Shown piece after piece: positions 1-7,428 of a DNA stretch of 56,294 nucleotides. Numbering within the stretch: the first letter of the stretch is position 1; the number at the start of each line of letters is the position of its first letter. Source of the DNA: a virus; the IMG/VR virus record IMGVR_UViG_3300020470_000006, positions 1-56,294 of that record, one strand, 5' to 3'. The notes beneath the pieces were generated by a model. It saw nothing but the letters and a program-made list of their open reading frames with translations. It was not told the DNA's origin and searched no databases. The translations under genes and the position numbers were made by a program.

Positions 1-116
1 GAAAATGGGTTCAAAATTGGAATCTGACGATTTCAGGTCTGAGTCCTGACTTTGGGGGAAGGTAGGTTGGCTTAAATAGGTCGTAGGTGTTATTGAAATT
101 AGCAGAAGGTTTCAAA

Positions 117-665
117 ATGAAAACAGAAATAGTTCTAACAGAAGGAGAATTGGAATGGTGTAAAAATCATGCTGAAGAAATAGTAGAATATTATGGGGGT
201 AATGGAACACAAGGTTCAGGAACATACAATCATAATAAAATAAGTAGTAATTTGGTGGGGGTCAAATCCGAAGTAGCCACCGCTAAATGGTTGAAAGATA
301 CTATCCGAGAGTGTAAATTAGTGGAGAATTACAAAACCTACAAGAGAAGAGGGCTGAAAGGAGATATACAATACAATAGGAAAATAATTGAGGTCAAGGG
401 GCTAAGACCTCATCAATGGGATAAGTTCAAGCGGATGATACCTCCGAAACAATTGACTTATTGTGTGAGGAATAAGGCCATCGTGGTTTGGACTTTAGCA
501 ACAGGAGATTCTACAAATCCTACGGTGTCCTTGATGGGTTGGAATCACGCTTCAGAAGTGGAACAATATGGGGTAGAAATCAGGACAATCTGTGATAATA
601 TTTGGTTGGCAGAAGATAAAATGATGCACTCGATGGATGAGTTGTGTGAATATTTAATGAGTTGA
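117..665 (+). CDS. Predicted PD-(D/E)XK-type nuclease
   Basis: The 182-residue protein has the arrangement of a restriction-endonuclease-like fold: a helix with Glu (SEVATAKWL), then G-D at residues 82-83, then I-E-V-K-G with E92 and K94, the classic D...ExK metal site. A DNA nuclease role (repair, resolvase-like or restriction) follows from the fold; the substrate cannot be told. ATG 117 is preferred because a TTAAATA box at 72 predicts transcription from about 100 and AGAAGGT lies just before it as a ribosome site. An upstream TTG in frame at 87 is possible but less likely. The two genes after it are on the other strand. Confidence 0.6.
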   Translation: MKTEIVLTEGELEWCKNHAEEIVEYYGGNGTQGSGTYNHNKISSNLVGVKSEVATAKWLKDTIRECKLVENYKTYKRRGLKGDIQYNRKIIEVKGLRPHQWDKFKRMIPPKQLTYCVRNKAIVVWTLATGDSTNPTVSLMGWNHASEVEQYGVEIRTICDNIWLAEDKMMHSMDELCEYLMS

Positions 666-666
666 G

Positions 667-798
667 TCATTTAGGTGAAGTCCACCAAAAATATCCACAA
701 TTTTTACATTTGTGATAATCCCAATCTCCATCTGCATTTTTTTGGGTGCTGATTCTTCGTGAACCACAACTATTACATACTGACTTGGAGTTAATCAT
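667..798 (-). CDS. Small zinc-ribbon protein (43 aa)
   Basis: A very short gene encodes a protein with two CxxC pairs (C8/C11 and C31/C34), spaced as in a single zinc ribbon, and a C-terminal aromatic patch (YFWW). It begins one base after the end of the 115-residue gene upstream on the same strand, so the two form an operon. Likely a nucleic-acid or protein adaptor; no function can be assigned. Confidence 0.6.
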   Translation of the reverse strand: MINSKSVCNSCGSRRISTQKNADGDWDYHKCKNCGYFWWTSPK

Positions 799-799
799 T

Positions 800-1147
800 T
801 TATCGCCTCTTTCTGTGTGGATTATATCCTACTAATGATTTGTATGACCTTAATTGTTCACACTTGCAGAGAGAACACTTTTCCCTATCAGTTTTCTCTT
901 GATACTTGTAGTGTTGTTGAAATGCAACATTCTCTACCCATTTCCATTGATGTTTCCCATTTGAAGATAGGGGGCATTCTAATTGTGTAGCATCTTCTGT
1001 AACTACTTCTATCTCTTTACACCGCCTACATCTATACATTGTTTTCCTTTGTCCCTCACCAACTAATTGTGTTTTGAAAAACTTGATTATACAAGGTCTG
1101 CCTTTCGCTGATTTCGGGCATGGTTCTTCACTAAATCTAATCGCCAT
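800..1147 (-). CDS. Zinc-finger protein (115 aa)
   Basis: Several Cys motifs are visible: C10 with C19 near the N-terminus, CRRCK near residue 40, and CSLCKC near 92, which suggests two metal sites. The protein is basic (C-terminal HRKRR), consistent with nucleic-acid binding. A minus-strand TATA element (TTAATAA, starting at 1177) lies exactly 30 nt before the ATG, supporting both the gene and a leaderless start. It leads the two-gene operon with the 43-residue zinc ribbon. Confidence 0.65.
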   Translation of the reverse strand: MAIRFSEEPCPKSAKGRPCIIKFFKTQLVGEGQRKTMYRCRRCKEIEVVTEDATQLECPLSSNGKHQWKWVENVAFQQHYKYQEKTDREKCSLCKCEQLRSYKSLVGYNPHRKRR

Positions 1148-1244
1148 AATTACATCAAGAGTTCTTCTCCTTATTAACCTTTATCATCTGACGCTTTATT
1201 GTCCTCTACCCCATAAATATGACTCTAAAGGGTCAATATTTACC

Positions 1245-1343
1245 ATGAGCAATAATTTACAAGACCTAAGAGAGTTGAAATTGACCGTTAAGCGTCAGGT
1301 TGCCAAATACTCCATCTTTCAAACCAAGCATAAAAGAATATGA
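1245..1343 (+). CDS. Possible 32-residue protein
   Basis: A short basic open frame begins with ATG 1245, with an ATAAATA box starting at 1213, 32 nt upstream. It overlaps the 3' end of the convergent membrane-protein gene by 56 nt. The peptide is Lys/Arg-rich and has no recognisable domain. The promoter-like spacing is the only support, so this may be chance. Confidence 0.25.
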   Translation: MSNNLQDLRELKLTVKRQVAKYSIFQTKHKRI

Positions 1344-1497
1344 GATAAATAGTGATGGCAATTTGAAGCCCCCAACCTGTCGAAAGATATTCTTTCCAAC
1401 TAAATGTCCCTATTACTAATAAATATACAATTACCACAGGTTGTAATCCAATAAGACCTACGATTGGTCTAACTAAATCCTTTGTCGTCAAATCCAT
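1288..1497 (-). CDS. Small two-helix membrane protein (69 aa)
   Basis: Two hydrophobic stretches (about residues 13-31 and 44-60) separated by a short charged loop predict a two-pass membrane protein. A TTTATTA box starting at 1528 on the minus strand is 31 nt from the ATG. It is divergent from the winged-helix gene. No family recognised. Confidence 0.55.
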   Translation of the reverse strand: MDLTTKDLVRPIVGLIGLQPVVIVYLLVIGTFSWKEYLSTGWGLQIAITIYLIFFYAWFERWSIWQPDA

Positions 1498-1558
1498 ATT
1501 TACTCAGTTGAGGTTCGACCATAATAAAGATTTGTATTGGGTGATTTTTCCGTTAGCA

Positions 1559-1565
1559 TTAAATA
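1559..1565 (+). promoter_or_regulatory. TATA box of the winged-helix gene
   Basis: TTAAATA begins 30 nt before a TTG (1589) and 39 nt before ATG 1598, both in frame. The spacing rule seen elsewhere in the window would favour TTG as a leaderless start, so the true start is 1589 or 1598. Confidence 0.55.
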
Positions 1566-1597
1566 CGAGAACGCAAAATGGAGTATTGTTGAGTCGT

Positions 1598-2485
1598 ATG
1601 GAAGAACTGTATGAATTGTTTAATCAATTGTCTGAGAGGCAAAGAAAATTAGTTCTTGAAACCCCTACACTATTGGATGCTTTTTGTATTGAGGCTTCAG
1701 ATAAAATTGGCGTAGATATTGATATACTCAGGGCGCATCTAATGAAACTTGATGCTTATGCGAAGGGCGAAGTAGATAGAGTAGTGAAGTTGAGTAATTC
1801 GGTTGAGGTTATCAAAGATAAAGGTATGCGACTTATTGAGAGGCAAAGCGATAGAGAACTGTGGTATAACCAAATGATAGTAGCCCCATTGGTTGAAGCA
1901 CTTACAATTAGAGAATTGATGGATGAGGGGAAGAGTTTTGAGGATTCTTTGACCTTACTTTCTGAAGATAAGTGCGAAGATGTTAAGGCTGACGCAAAAA
2001 GGAGAGTAATAGGTGCGAGAGATTTGAGTTCTCTTGTAAAGAAACCCACATTGGTTAGGTGGGATGATGGTTCATCTCGATTGGAGAGGGAAAAAAAGGC
2101 CACACTATACCATGAAATCTTGAATATAATGAAGGATGATGATGGGTCAGGTCATACCAAGACCGAACTTTTGAGGATATTGAGGAAGGACAATTCTTCG
2201 TGGCGAACCATGTGTGATGAAGTCCTCAAATATATGGAATCAAGAGAAATCATCATCAAACAAAATCGAAAGTATTTTTATGCCAAAACATTCCATAGTC
2301 GAGAACATGGATACCATAGAGAAGTTTATGAATTACTTATCGAAGAGGCTTTGAGTAAAACTGCAATTTTGAATATCATGGGTTATAACAATACAAAAGG
2401 TAGGTTGAAATTGTCTAATGCTCTTAATCAGTTAATGATAGAAGGGTTAGTGCAAACTGATGGAAGAAGGTGGAGTGTAATTTAA
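1598..2485 (+). CDS. Winged-helix-like regulatory protein
   Basis: The 295-residue protein has no enzyme motifs. Residues about 200-245 (a helical run with HTKTELLRILRKDN, then a short helix and a strand pair ending KQNRKYFYA) and the C-terminal 50 residues (SKTAILNIMGYNNTKGR... then LIEGLVQTDGRRWSV) both look like winged helix-turn-helix units. A DNA-binding regulator or replication-initiation-type protein is plausible. The start is decided by the TATA box at 1559; TTG 1589 is an alternative. Confidence 0.5.
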   Translation: MEELYELFNQLSERQRKLVLETPTLLDAFCIEASDKIGVDIDILRAHLMKLDAYAKGEVDRVVKLSNSVEVIKDKGMRLIERQSDRELWYNQMIVAPLVEALTIRELMDEGKSFEDSLTLLSEDKCEDVKADAKRRVIGARDLSSLVKKPTLVRWDDGSSRLEREKKATLYHEILNIMKDDDGSGHTKTELLRILRKDNSSWRTMCDEVLKYMESREIIIKQNRKYFYAKTFHSREHGYHREVYELLIEEALSKTAILNIMGYNNTKGRLKLSNALNQLMIEGLVQTDGRRWSVI

Positions 2486-2524
2486 CCGAAGTATTCATAA
2501 AGGTGAAGTGAAACTTAGGGGGTT

Positions 2525-2881
2525 GTGAAAGAAATGTCGATGGTGCTTGTAATAAGGTATAATGATGAAGAATTGTGTTCTTCCAAACAAATGACTGAGT
2601 GGTTTGAAAATAAATCCTATTCAGTTTCAGAAACAAAAATTGAAGGTAATGGATTCTCTTTTGATTGGACTAACATGAAGTTAGTAAATAGCCTCATGTT
2701 TGTTATTGATGCGGAAAATGATGATGATTTTCCTCCTGTATTATTCGATTATATTCAAGCCCTCAAAAGAGATGATACAATTGTATCCCTTGCCGAAGAA
2801 GGAATGGGTAATTATGATTTGATTTTTGAGGCGAATCTGCCCAAGTTTATTGCCGAATTGACGAAGGATGTGGAAGCATGA
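2525..2881 (+). CDS. Hypothetical protein (118 aa)
   Basis: An acidic protein that I do not recognise. It begins with GTG 2525 after a purine-rich TAGGGGG, or with ATG 2534 three codons later. Its last codons overlap the start of the next gene (ATGA), so the two are translated together. No signal peptide or membrane helix is evident. Confidence 0.6.
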   Translation: MKEMSMVLVIRYNDEELCSSKQMTEWFENKSYSVSETKIEGNGFSFDWTNMKLVNSLMFVIDAENDDDFPPVLFDYIQALKRDDTIVSLAEEGMGNYDLIFEANLPKFIAELTKDVEA

Positions 2882-3201
2882 GTAAGGTGAGTTATTATTG
2901 GATTTGCGATGAATGTGAAAGTAAGGCATCACATAAAGGATTATGTAGAGAATGCTCAACCTATGATTCAGATGGGAAGGTTGTTAATCCCGTTAGGAGA
3001 ACTAAAATGAATCGAGATGGAACTCCATACATAAAGCAAACTAATCGACCTATTATTCCAATTCACGAAAGAGATGGATTTCGGAGGAGGAAAAAACCTA
3101 CAAAGAAACAGATGGCCGAAATGGAAAAAACAATGGCAAGATTCCGACCACCTACTGATGGAGTAGTATCACTCTTGGGGGAATCAGATGAAGAAGAATG
3201 A
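2878..3201 (+). CDS. Zinc-ribbon protein (107 aa)
   Basis: Two Cys pairs, CDEC at residues 10-13 and LCREC near 23, form a compact zinc site at the N-terminus. The rest is basic and probably disordered (FRRRKKPTKKQ) with an acidic tail. It overlaps the previous gene by four bases. Likely a nucleic-acid-associated adaptor; function unknown. Confidence 0.65.
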   Translation: MSKVSYYWICDECESKASHKGLCRECSTYDSDGKVVNPVRRTKMNRDGTPYIKQTNRPIIPIHERDGFRRRKKPTKKQMAEMEKTMARFRPPTDGVVSLLGESDEEE

Positions 3202-3262
3202 TGTAAGTGGATTTCAGGATTGAAACCAAGTTCAGATAGCCCTTAAATTGGAGTGAGGAATT

Positions 3263-3361
3263 ATGGTTCATAGGAATTGGGATGACGAGCCTGAGCCAAT
3301 TATACCTCTGTTGATGATGATATTGGTTCTTATTTTAATTGTGTTTAGTTTTATGGCATAG
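3263..3361 (+). CDS. Single-pass micro-protein (32 aa)
   Basis: A short charged N-terminus (HRNWDDEPEP) is followed by about 20 hydrophobic residues to the end, a typical tail-anchored micro-protein. GAGTGAGG precedes the ATG as a ribosome site. One of several such genes in this window. Confidence 0.5.
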   Translation: MVHRNWDDEPEPIIPLLMMILVLILIVFSFMA

Positions 3362-3376
3362 GAAGGAGTTGTATGT

Positions 3377-3697
3377 ATGGAATTAAACGAATATCAAAAT
3401 GAGGCATTGAAAACGGCAATTTACCCCAAAGATGAGAAGTTCATCTATACCGTTTTGGGATTAGTGGGTGAATCAGGCGAAGTAGCGGAGAAGGTAAAAA
3501 AAATGATGAGAGATAATACTCCTCAAGAAGAATGTTATCGAGATATTGCTCTTGAATTAGGTGATGTGTTATGGTATGTTGCGAATCTTTCACAGGAAAT
3601 TGGTATGTCCTTAGAGGAGGTGGCAACCCTAAACTTGATAAAGGTGAATGATAGAGTATCAAGAAACACAATAAGTGGGAGTGGTGATAATAGATGA
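3377..3697 (+). CDS. MazG-like nucleotide pyrophosphohydrolase
   Basis: The 106-residue protein has the MazG-family metal site: GESGEVAEKVKK (about residues 31-42) and ELGDVLWYVANL (about 60-71), giving the E-x-x-E and E-x-x-D pairs. Members hydrolyse NTPs or dNTPs to monophosphates and are common on viruses, where they clean or alter the nucleotide pool. The next gene starts four bases inside its end. It fits with the ribonucleotide reductase, Nudix and deoxyribosyltransferase-like genes further along. Confidence 0.85.
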   Translation: MELNEYQNEALKTAIYPKDEKFIYTVLGLVGESGEVAEKVKKMMRDNTPQEECYRDIALELGDVLWYVANLSQEIGMSLEEVATLNLIKVNDRVSRNTISGSGDNR

Positions 3698-4089
3698 TTA
3701 CAGTAAATATGAATGATTTGGAAAAATTGTATGCAGATTTTGGATGCAAGATTATCAATGACTATGAAGAAACAGAAAGGATGAAAGTATTCAACATCAA
3801 TGATATTGATAATGAAGATATGATTGAAAGATATGGAAAGGTCAATTGGGATATTGAAACTTTGAGAGAAGATGAGATAGAAGTTACATTGACGGCTATG
3901 GAATCTCTTCTCAACGGTTATGGGTATAGTATTGTAGAAGATATTGAGGATTCAACAAATGAAAATGAAGTCGATGATTCTAACCATCAATATTTAGAGA
4001 GTAGGATGGCTGAAATGGCTTTGTTTAGGACTATTTTTTCATTCTTATCCTTAGTAGTTTCAGGCGTAGTTTTATGGAAGGTATGGTGA
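3694..4089 (+). CDS. Tail-anchored hypothetical protein (131 aa)
   Basis: A soluble acidic domain of about 110 residues is followed by a C-terminal hydrophobic helix (ALFRTIFSFLSLVVSGVVLW). This predicts a C-terminally anchored membrane protein facing the cytosol. It overlaps the MazG-like gene by four bases. No family recognised. Confidence 0.6.
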   Translation: MITVNMNDLEKLYADFGCKIINDYEETERMKVFNINDIDNEDMIERYGKVNWDIETLREDEIEVTLTAMESLLNGYGYSIVEDIEDSTNENEVDDSNHQYLESRMAEMALFRTIFSFLSLVVSGVVLWKVW

Positions 4090-4093
4090 GTGA

Positions 4094-4372
4094 ATGAGTA
4101 TTAAATTATATGCGATGGCTGATAAACAAGCACAAAAAAAGGGATACCCTACCTCACCCACAGGAATGTATCAATGTGAAGAATATGATATGATTGATGA
4201 AAACGGTAAGGGAAAAGGATTGATTGAAAGAATGAACATTTGTGCTATTTGTCTTTTCTTAGAAGATGAGCCTTACAATTATGGAGATATGATTATTCCT
4301 ACCTCCTATGATGGAGATTGTGATGATTGTGGGATGGATTCAAGATTTTATTGTGAAGAGGGAGATGAGTGA
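4094..4372 (+). CDS. Cys-rich, probably zinc-binding protein (92 aa)
   Basis: Cys residues occur as C28, CAIC near 49-52, CDDC near 76-79 and a last Cys near 87, which could bind one or two zinc ions. The gene follows the previous stop by four bases and runs into the next gene, so it belongs to the same operon. Function unknown. Confidence 0.6.
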   Translation: MSIKLYAMADKQAQKKGYPTSPTGMYQCEEYDMIDENGKGKGLIERMNICAICLFLEDEPYNYGDMIIPTSYDGDCDDCGMDSRFYCEEGDE

Positions 4373-4374
4373 TT

Positions 4375-4599
4375 ATGGATGTGGAAATGGCTACAATAAT
4401 TGCCTTAGTTGCCTTGTATATGGGTGGTTTTGGTGGCCTTTATTGGCACTTTATGACCTTGATTAATCAACAATTGAACTTTAATGACTTGGTATTGAAA
4501 CGGATGGGAGAAATAGAAAATCCTGAAAGGGATGATATTAGCGTCATCGTCAATAGTTCTGAGTTTCAGGTTCAACAACTACATGGGGAGGAGGAATAA
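4375..4599 (+). CDS. Small N-terminal-anchor membrane protein (74 aa)
   Basis: One hydrophobic helix (about residues 5-27, TIIALVALYMGGFGGLYWHF) is followed by a polar tail. ATG 4375 is chosen over the GTG at 4369 because the preceding gene ends at 4372. Unknown function. Confidence 0.5.
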   Translation: MDVEMATIIALVALYMGGFGGLYWHFMTLINQQLNFNDLVLKRMGEIENPERDDISVIVNSSEFQVQQLHGEEE

Positions 4600-4602
4600 T
4601 AA

Positions 4603-4704
4603 ATGTCTGAGCAAGAGTTTATTGGTTTTCTTGTAGGTATGGTAATAATTTACCTTACACAACTCATAGTTTTTGGTGAAAAAAATGTCGAAAGAAAAAA
4701 ATAA
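4603..4704 (+). CDS. Single-pass micro-protein (33 aa)
   Basis: MSEQEFIG then a hydrophobic helix (FLVGMVIIYLTQLIVF) and a charged basic tail (EKNVERKK). A GGAGGAGG ribosome site lies upstream, within the end of the previous gene. It overlaps the next gene by 20 nt in another frame, typical of the tight packing here. Confidence 0.55.
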   Translation: MSEQEFIGFLVGMVIIYLTQLIVFGEKNVERKK

Positions 4705-5062
4705 GTTGAAATTAACCAATCAGCAAGTAGAGCGACAAGTCAGACGACTAAAGGAGATTATTTTTGACGATTATTCAGAAAATAGTGATGGAAGTTATGA
4801 GGGAACACTAAATGAAAATGTGTTGAAAATCATACAAAGCATCATTCTGAGCGAGGCTGAAATCAATGAGTTACAATTTCTTCAAATGATTACGGAAGGA
4901 ACAAAACAATTAGTAGTATATCTTATGGAAAACATTGATAGTGTTGATGAGAGAGTGATTAATTTTTTCGCATTTGATTTTATGACTCAGAGTATAGATT
5001 TCATGTATAAAATCGAAGTTCAAGAAATGGATGGAGAAGAATATAATCCGATGTATGGGTAG
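4685..5062 (+). CDS. Hypothetical helical protein (125 aa)
   Basis: The N-terminal 30 residues are strongly basic and helical (NKLKLTNQQVERQVRRLKE); the rest is acidic and alpha-helical. ATG 4685 is preferred over an upstream in-frame start at 4673, which would lie deeper in the preceding micro-gene. I do not recognise the family. Confidence 0.5.
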   Translation: MSKEKNKLKLTNQQVERQVRRLKEIIFDDYSENSDGSYEGTLNENVLKIIQSIILSEAEINELQFLQMITEGTKQLVVYLMENIDSVDERVINFFAFDFMTQSIDFMYKIEVQEMDGEEYNPMYG

Positions 5063-5070
5063 GTGCTATT

Positions 5071-5277
5071 ATGACTTATGATTCAAGAAGAAACAAGAAG
5101 AGAGATAAGAAATGGAAAGGGCGAAATCATAAAAAGGATGCTCATTACCACGATAAGGATTTAGATGATGAAGAAATCTTGAGGATACAGGGATTATGCA
5201 GATGCAAGATTTGTGATAGTGTCTTTCCATTAGAAGATTTGGAATGTCCTTTTTGTGATATTACCCATAACAGTTAA
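5071..5277 (+). CDS. Small zinc-ribbon protein (68 aa)
   Basis: A very basic N-terminus (RRNKKRDKKWKGRNHKK) precedes a zinc ribbon made of CRCKIC and CPFC (CxxC pairs about 17 residues apart). Probably a nucleic-acid-binding micro-protein. It ends 26 nt before the TBP gene and its 3' end contains that gene's TATA box. Confidence 0.6.
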   Translation: MTYDSRRNKKRDKKWKGRNHKKDAHYHDKDLDDEEILRIQGLCRCKICDSVFPLEDLECPFCDITHNS

Positions 5278-5280
5278 ATA
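5274..5280 (+). promoter_or_regulatory. TATA box of the TBP gene
   Basis: TTAAATA begins exactly 30 nt before the TBP ATG, so the transcript should be leaderless or nearly so. Confidence 0.75.
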
Positions 5281-5303
5281 CCTCATCTACACAATCTCCC
5301 ATT

Positions 5304-5858
5304 ATGGCTGAAGTAGTAAATATTGTTGCCTCAATGAGATTGACGAATAGTATAGATGTGAATGCAGTTGCAGACGAATTGCATATTGATTATGAACAAG
5401 AACAATTTCCCGGTATGGTTTATCGAGTCGATGAACCGAAAGTATGCCTCCTATTGTTCAGGAGTGGGAAGGCCGTTGCGACAGGGGCTAAAGATGTTGA
5501 TTCAGTTCATGTTGCTTTCAAAAAATTGAGAGAAGATTTGATTAACAATGATTTTGATTTGTGGGCTGAAGAAGATTGCGAAGTTCACCTCCATAATATT
5601 GTAATGACTTCAGATTTATCTGAAATTGTAGCAGGGAAGATTGACCTTTCTAATTTGATGTTATACTTACCTTTCGATAAAACGGAATATGAACCTGAAC
5701 AATTTCCGGGTTTGATTTATCGGTTAGACGACCCTGCCGTTGTTTTCCTTATTTTCTCAAGTGGGCGATGTGTTATCACAGGTGCTAATGAGTTCGATGA
5801 AGCAGAACGGGCTGAAGCCGTATTGAAAAGCGAATTAAATACCTTCTTGAATGATTGA
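5304..5858 (+). CDS. tbp: TATA-binding protein (TBP)
   Basis: The 184-residue protein is a two-fold repeat as in archaeal and eukaryotic TBP. The first half has EQFPGMVYR from residue 33 followed by a strand pair ending RSGKAVATGAK; the second half repeats this 99 residues later as EQFPGLIYR from residue 132, ending SSGRCVITGAN. The P-G-(M/L)-(V/I)-Y-R and G-K/R-x-V-x-T-G-A motifs are diagnostic. TBP binds the TATA box and recruits TFB and RNA polymerase. Length matches normal archaeal TBP. An element-borne copy can change promoter choice, relevant because two TATA-box types are seen here. It has its own TATA box at -30 and overlaps the next gene by eight bases. Confidence 0.95.
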   Translation: MAEVVNIVASMRLTNSIDVNAVADELHIDYEQEQFPGMVYRVDEPKVCLLLFRSGKAVATGAKDVDSVHVAFKKLREDLINNDFDLWAEEDCEVHLHNIVMTSDLSEIVAGKIDLSNLMLYLPFDKTEYEPEQFPGLIYRLDDPAVVFLIFSSGRCVITGANEFDEAERAEAVLKSELNTFLND

Positions 5859-6099
5859 TATGGAAGTATGCCAAGAGGGGATTGAAGGTGTGCTACCTTC
5901 ATGGTGTGTTGAAATGGACTTAGGATGGGAAACATGGGTTCAACTCGCCTTAGAATTAGGGTTATTACTTGTTTTGTTTTCTATCTCTTACGCATATTTT
6001 CGATGGCGAAAGAAAATGCAAATCGAGAAAGAAATGCTGAAAAAAATGGAAGAAGAACAAAAGCACAAGGCTCATATAGATAGTAGGTTAAAGGACTAA
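5851..6099 (+). CDS. Single-pass membrane protein with basic coiled tail (82 aa)
   Basis: A hydrophobic helix (about residues 33-50, ALELGLLLVLFSISYAYF) follows an acidic N-terminus containing two Cys, and precedes a charged helical tail (KKMQIEKEMLKKMEEEQK). It overlaps the end of the TBP gene by eight bases and probably shares its transcript. Start is ATG 5851 or ATG 5860. Function unknown. Confidence 0.55.
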   Translation: MIDMEVCQEGIEGVLPSWCVEMDLGWETWVQLALELGLLLVLFSISYAYFRWRKKMQIEKEMLKKMEEEQKHKAHIDSRLKD

Positions 6100-6112
6100 A
6101 CGAGGGATTGTT

Positions 6113-7417
6113 GTGGATGATATTTTGCCTGTATCCCCCCGAAAGGTGGGCGGTAGTTTCAATAGTGCGTGGGAAGCAAAGGCTTCAGATTACGAAACGA
6201 GTATTAAGGTAGGTCGCCCTGTCGGTGAAAATAGGAAGGGTAGCGGAATAGATGATATTGTTAATTTATTCGCTGAAAGGTATGATTCTATGAGGAAACT
6301 CATTAGGCAACAATGTGGTTTTAGGGAATCCAATACCATATCTGAAGTATCCAAAGAACGAAGGAATTACAGACAGTATAATGTGATTGGTATAATCTCA
6401 AGTAGGAGGAGGACTAAATCAGGTGGCCTAATGATTGAGATTGAAGATAAAACAGGAACTTTGATGGCTTTTGTTAAGAAAGAAGATTCAGCATCGCAGA
6501 CATTGTTGTGTGATGATGTAGTTGGTCTGAGTGGGTCTTTTGGTAAGGACTCCGATATTTTTTGGGTAGATAGAGTTCAATTTGGAGATATTCTACCTAA
6601 ACATCAGAACAAAGGAGGGGCAGAATATGACCCTGTTTCTATTGCGTTTATTTCTGATATTCACATGGGTTCAAAATATTTCCTTGAACACACATGGGAT
6701 AAGATGATGAAGTGGCTCAATGAGGCTGAACTTGCTAAGAACATCAAGTATCTTGTGATGGCAGGTGATGTGTGTGATGGCATAGGTATTTATCCCGGTC
6801 AAGAAAATAATCTTATTTTTGATAATGCTTACGACCAATATGAGATGTGTGCAAGGAAACTTGATGAATTACCCGACCATATTACACCAATAATTTTGCC
6901 GGGTAATCACGATGCAGTAAGACCTGCACAACCTCAGCCTATGCTTGAGCATACAATTCAACAACAATTCAATTCAGCCATCCATACGGGGAATCCTTGT
7001 AGAGCGCAACTTAGTGGTATTGATTTGCTTGCCTATCATGGGCAGGGGATGGATGATATTATCCCTCAAATCGACCATGTAACTTATGAAAACTCTATCG
7101 AAGGAATGAAAGAAATGTTAAAGAAAAGGCACATGACTCCACAATGGGGTGAAAGAAGTGCTTTATCTCCTGAAGAACAAGATGATATGATTATTAGAGA
7201 ACTCCCTGATGTTTTCGTTACAGGCCATACACATAGTCATGGTTTTGAGTGGTATAGAGGCGTAGCAAATGTTGTTTCATCAACAATGCAAGGTCAGACA
7301 GATTTTATGAATATGCTTGGTTATGCTTCACAGAAGGGACATTTGACTATTTACAATATTCAAAATAGAGAGGCTAAGGTAGTTTCATTCCATGCGAATG
7401 ATGATATTAATTTTTGA
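6113..7417 (+). CDS. polB: DNA polymerase D small subunit (DP1)
   Basis: The 434-residue protein has an OB-fold region (about 90-150) followed by a calcineurin-like phosphoesterase domain: DIHMGS (182-187), GDVCDG (218-223), GNHD (264-267) and GHTH (371-374). The segment GIYPGQE...AYDQYE and PGNHDAVRPAQPQP is specific to PolD small subunits. All metal ligands of the 3'-5' exonuclease are present, so proofreading activity is expected. It is shorter than many cellular DP1 proteins, lacking a long N-terminal part. The large catalytic subunit DP2 is not in the window. GTG 6113 follows GAGGG. The next gene overlaps or abuts it, linking replication to the sugar cassette. Confidence 0.93.
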   Translation: MDDILPVSPRKVGGSFNSAWEAKASDYETSIKVGRPVGENRKGSGIDDIVNLFAERYDSMRKLIRQQCGFRESNTISEVSKERRNYRQYNVIGIISSRRRTKSGGLMIEIEDKTGTLMAFVKKEDSASQTLLCDDVVGLSGSFGKDSDIFWVDRVQFGDILPKHQNKGGAEYDPVSIAFISDIHMGSKYFLEHTWDKMMKWLNEAELAKNIKYLVMAGDVCDGIGIYPGQENNLIFDNAYDQYEMCARKLDELPDHITPIILPGNHDAVRPAQPQPMLEHTIQQQFNSAIHTGNPCRAQLSGIDLLAYHGQGMDDIIPQIDHVTYENSIEGMKEMLKKRHMTPQWGERSALSPEEQDDMIIRELPDVFVTGHTHSHGFEWYRGVANVVSSTMQGQTDFMNMLGYASQKGHLTIYNIQNREAKVVSFHANDDINF

Positions 7418-7428
7418 GAGGTAGAGTT

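Noticed and set aside
33-49. Short inverted repeat TCAGG...CCTGA upstream of the first gene
   Set aside because: Five base pairs with a seven-base spacer is expected by chance; no supporting context.
1188-1299. Nine-base inverted repeat CTGACGCTT / AAGCGTCAG about 95 bases apart
   Set aside because: One arm lies in the coding end of a gene and the long spacer makes a functional hairpin doubtful; not enough for an attachment site.
5304-5858. Possibility that the TBP marks a chromosomal region
   Set aside because: No other core cellular genes such as ribosomal or transcription genes are near, and neighbours are small unknown proteins typical of mobile elements. Not fully excluded.
6113-7417. 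Calling the phosphoesterase Mre11
   Set aside because: The YPGQE...YDQYE and PGNHDAVRPAQPQP segments and the preceding OB-like region are specific to the PolD small subunit.
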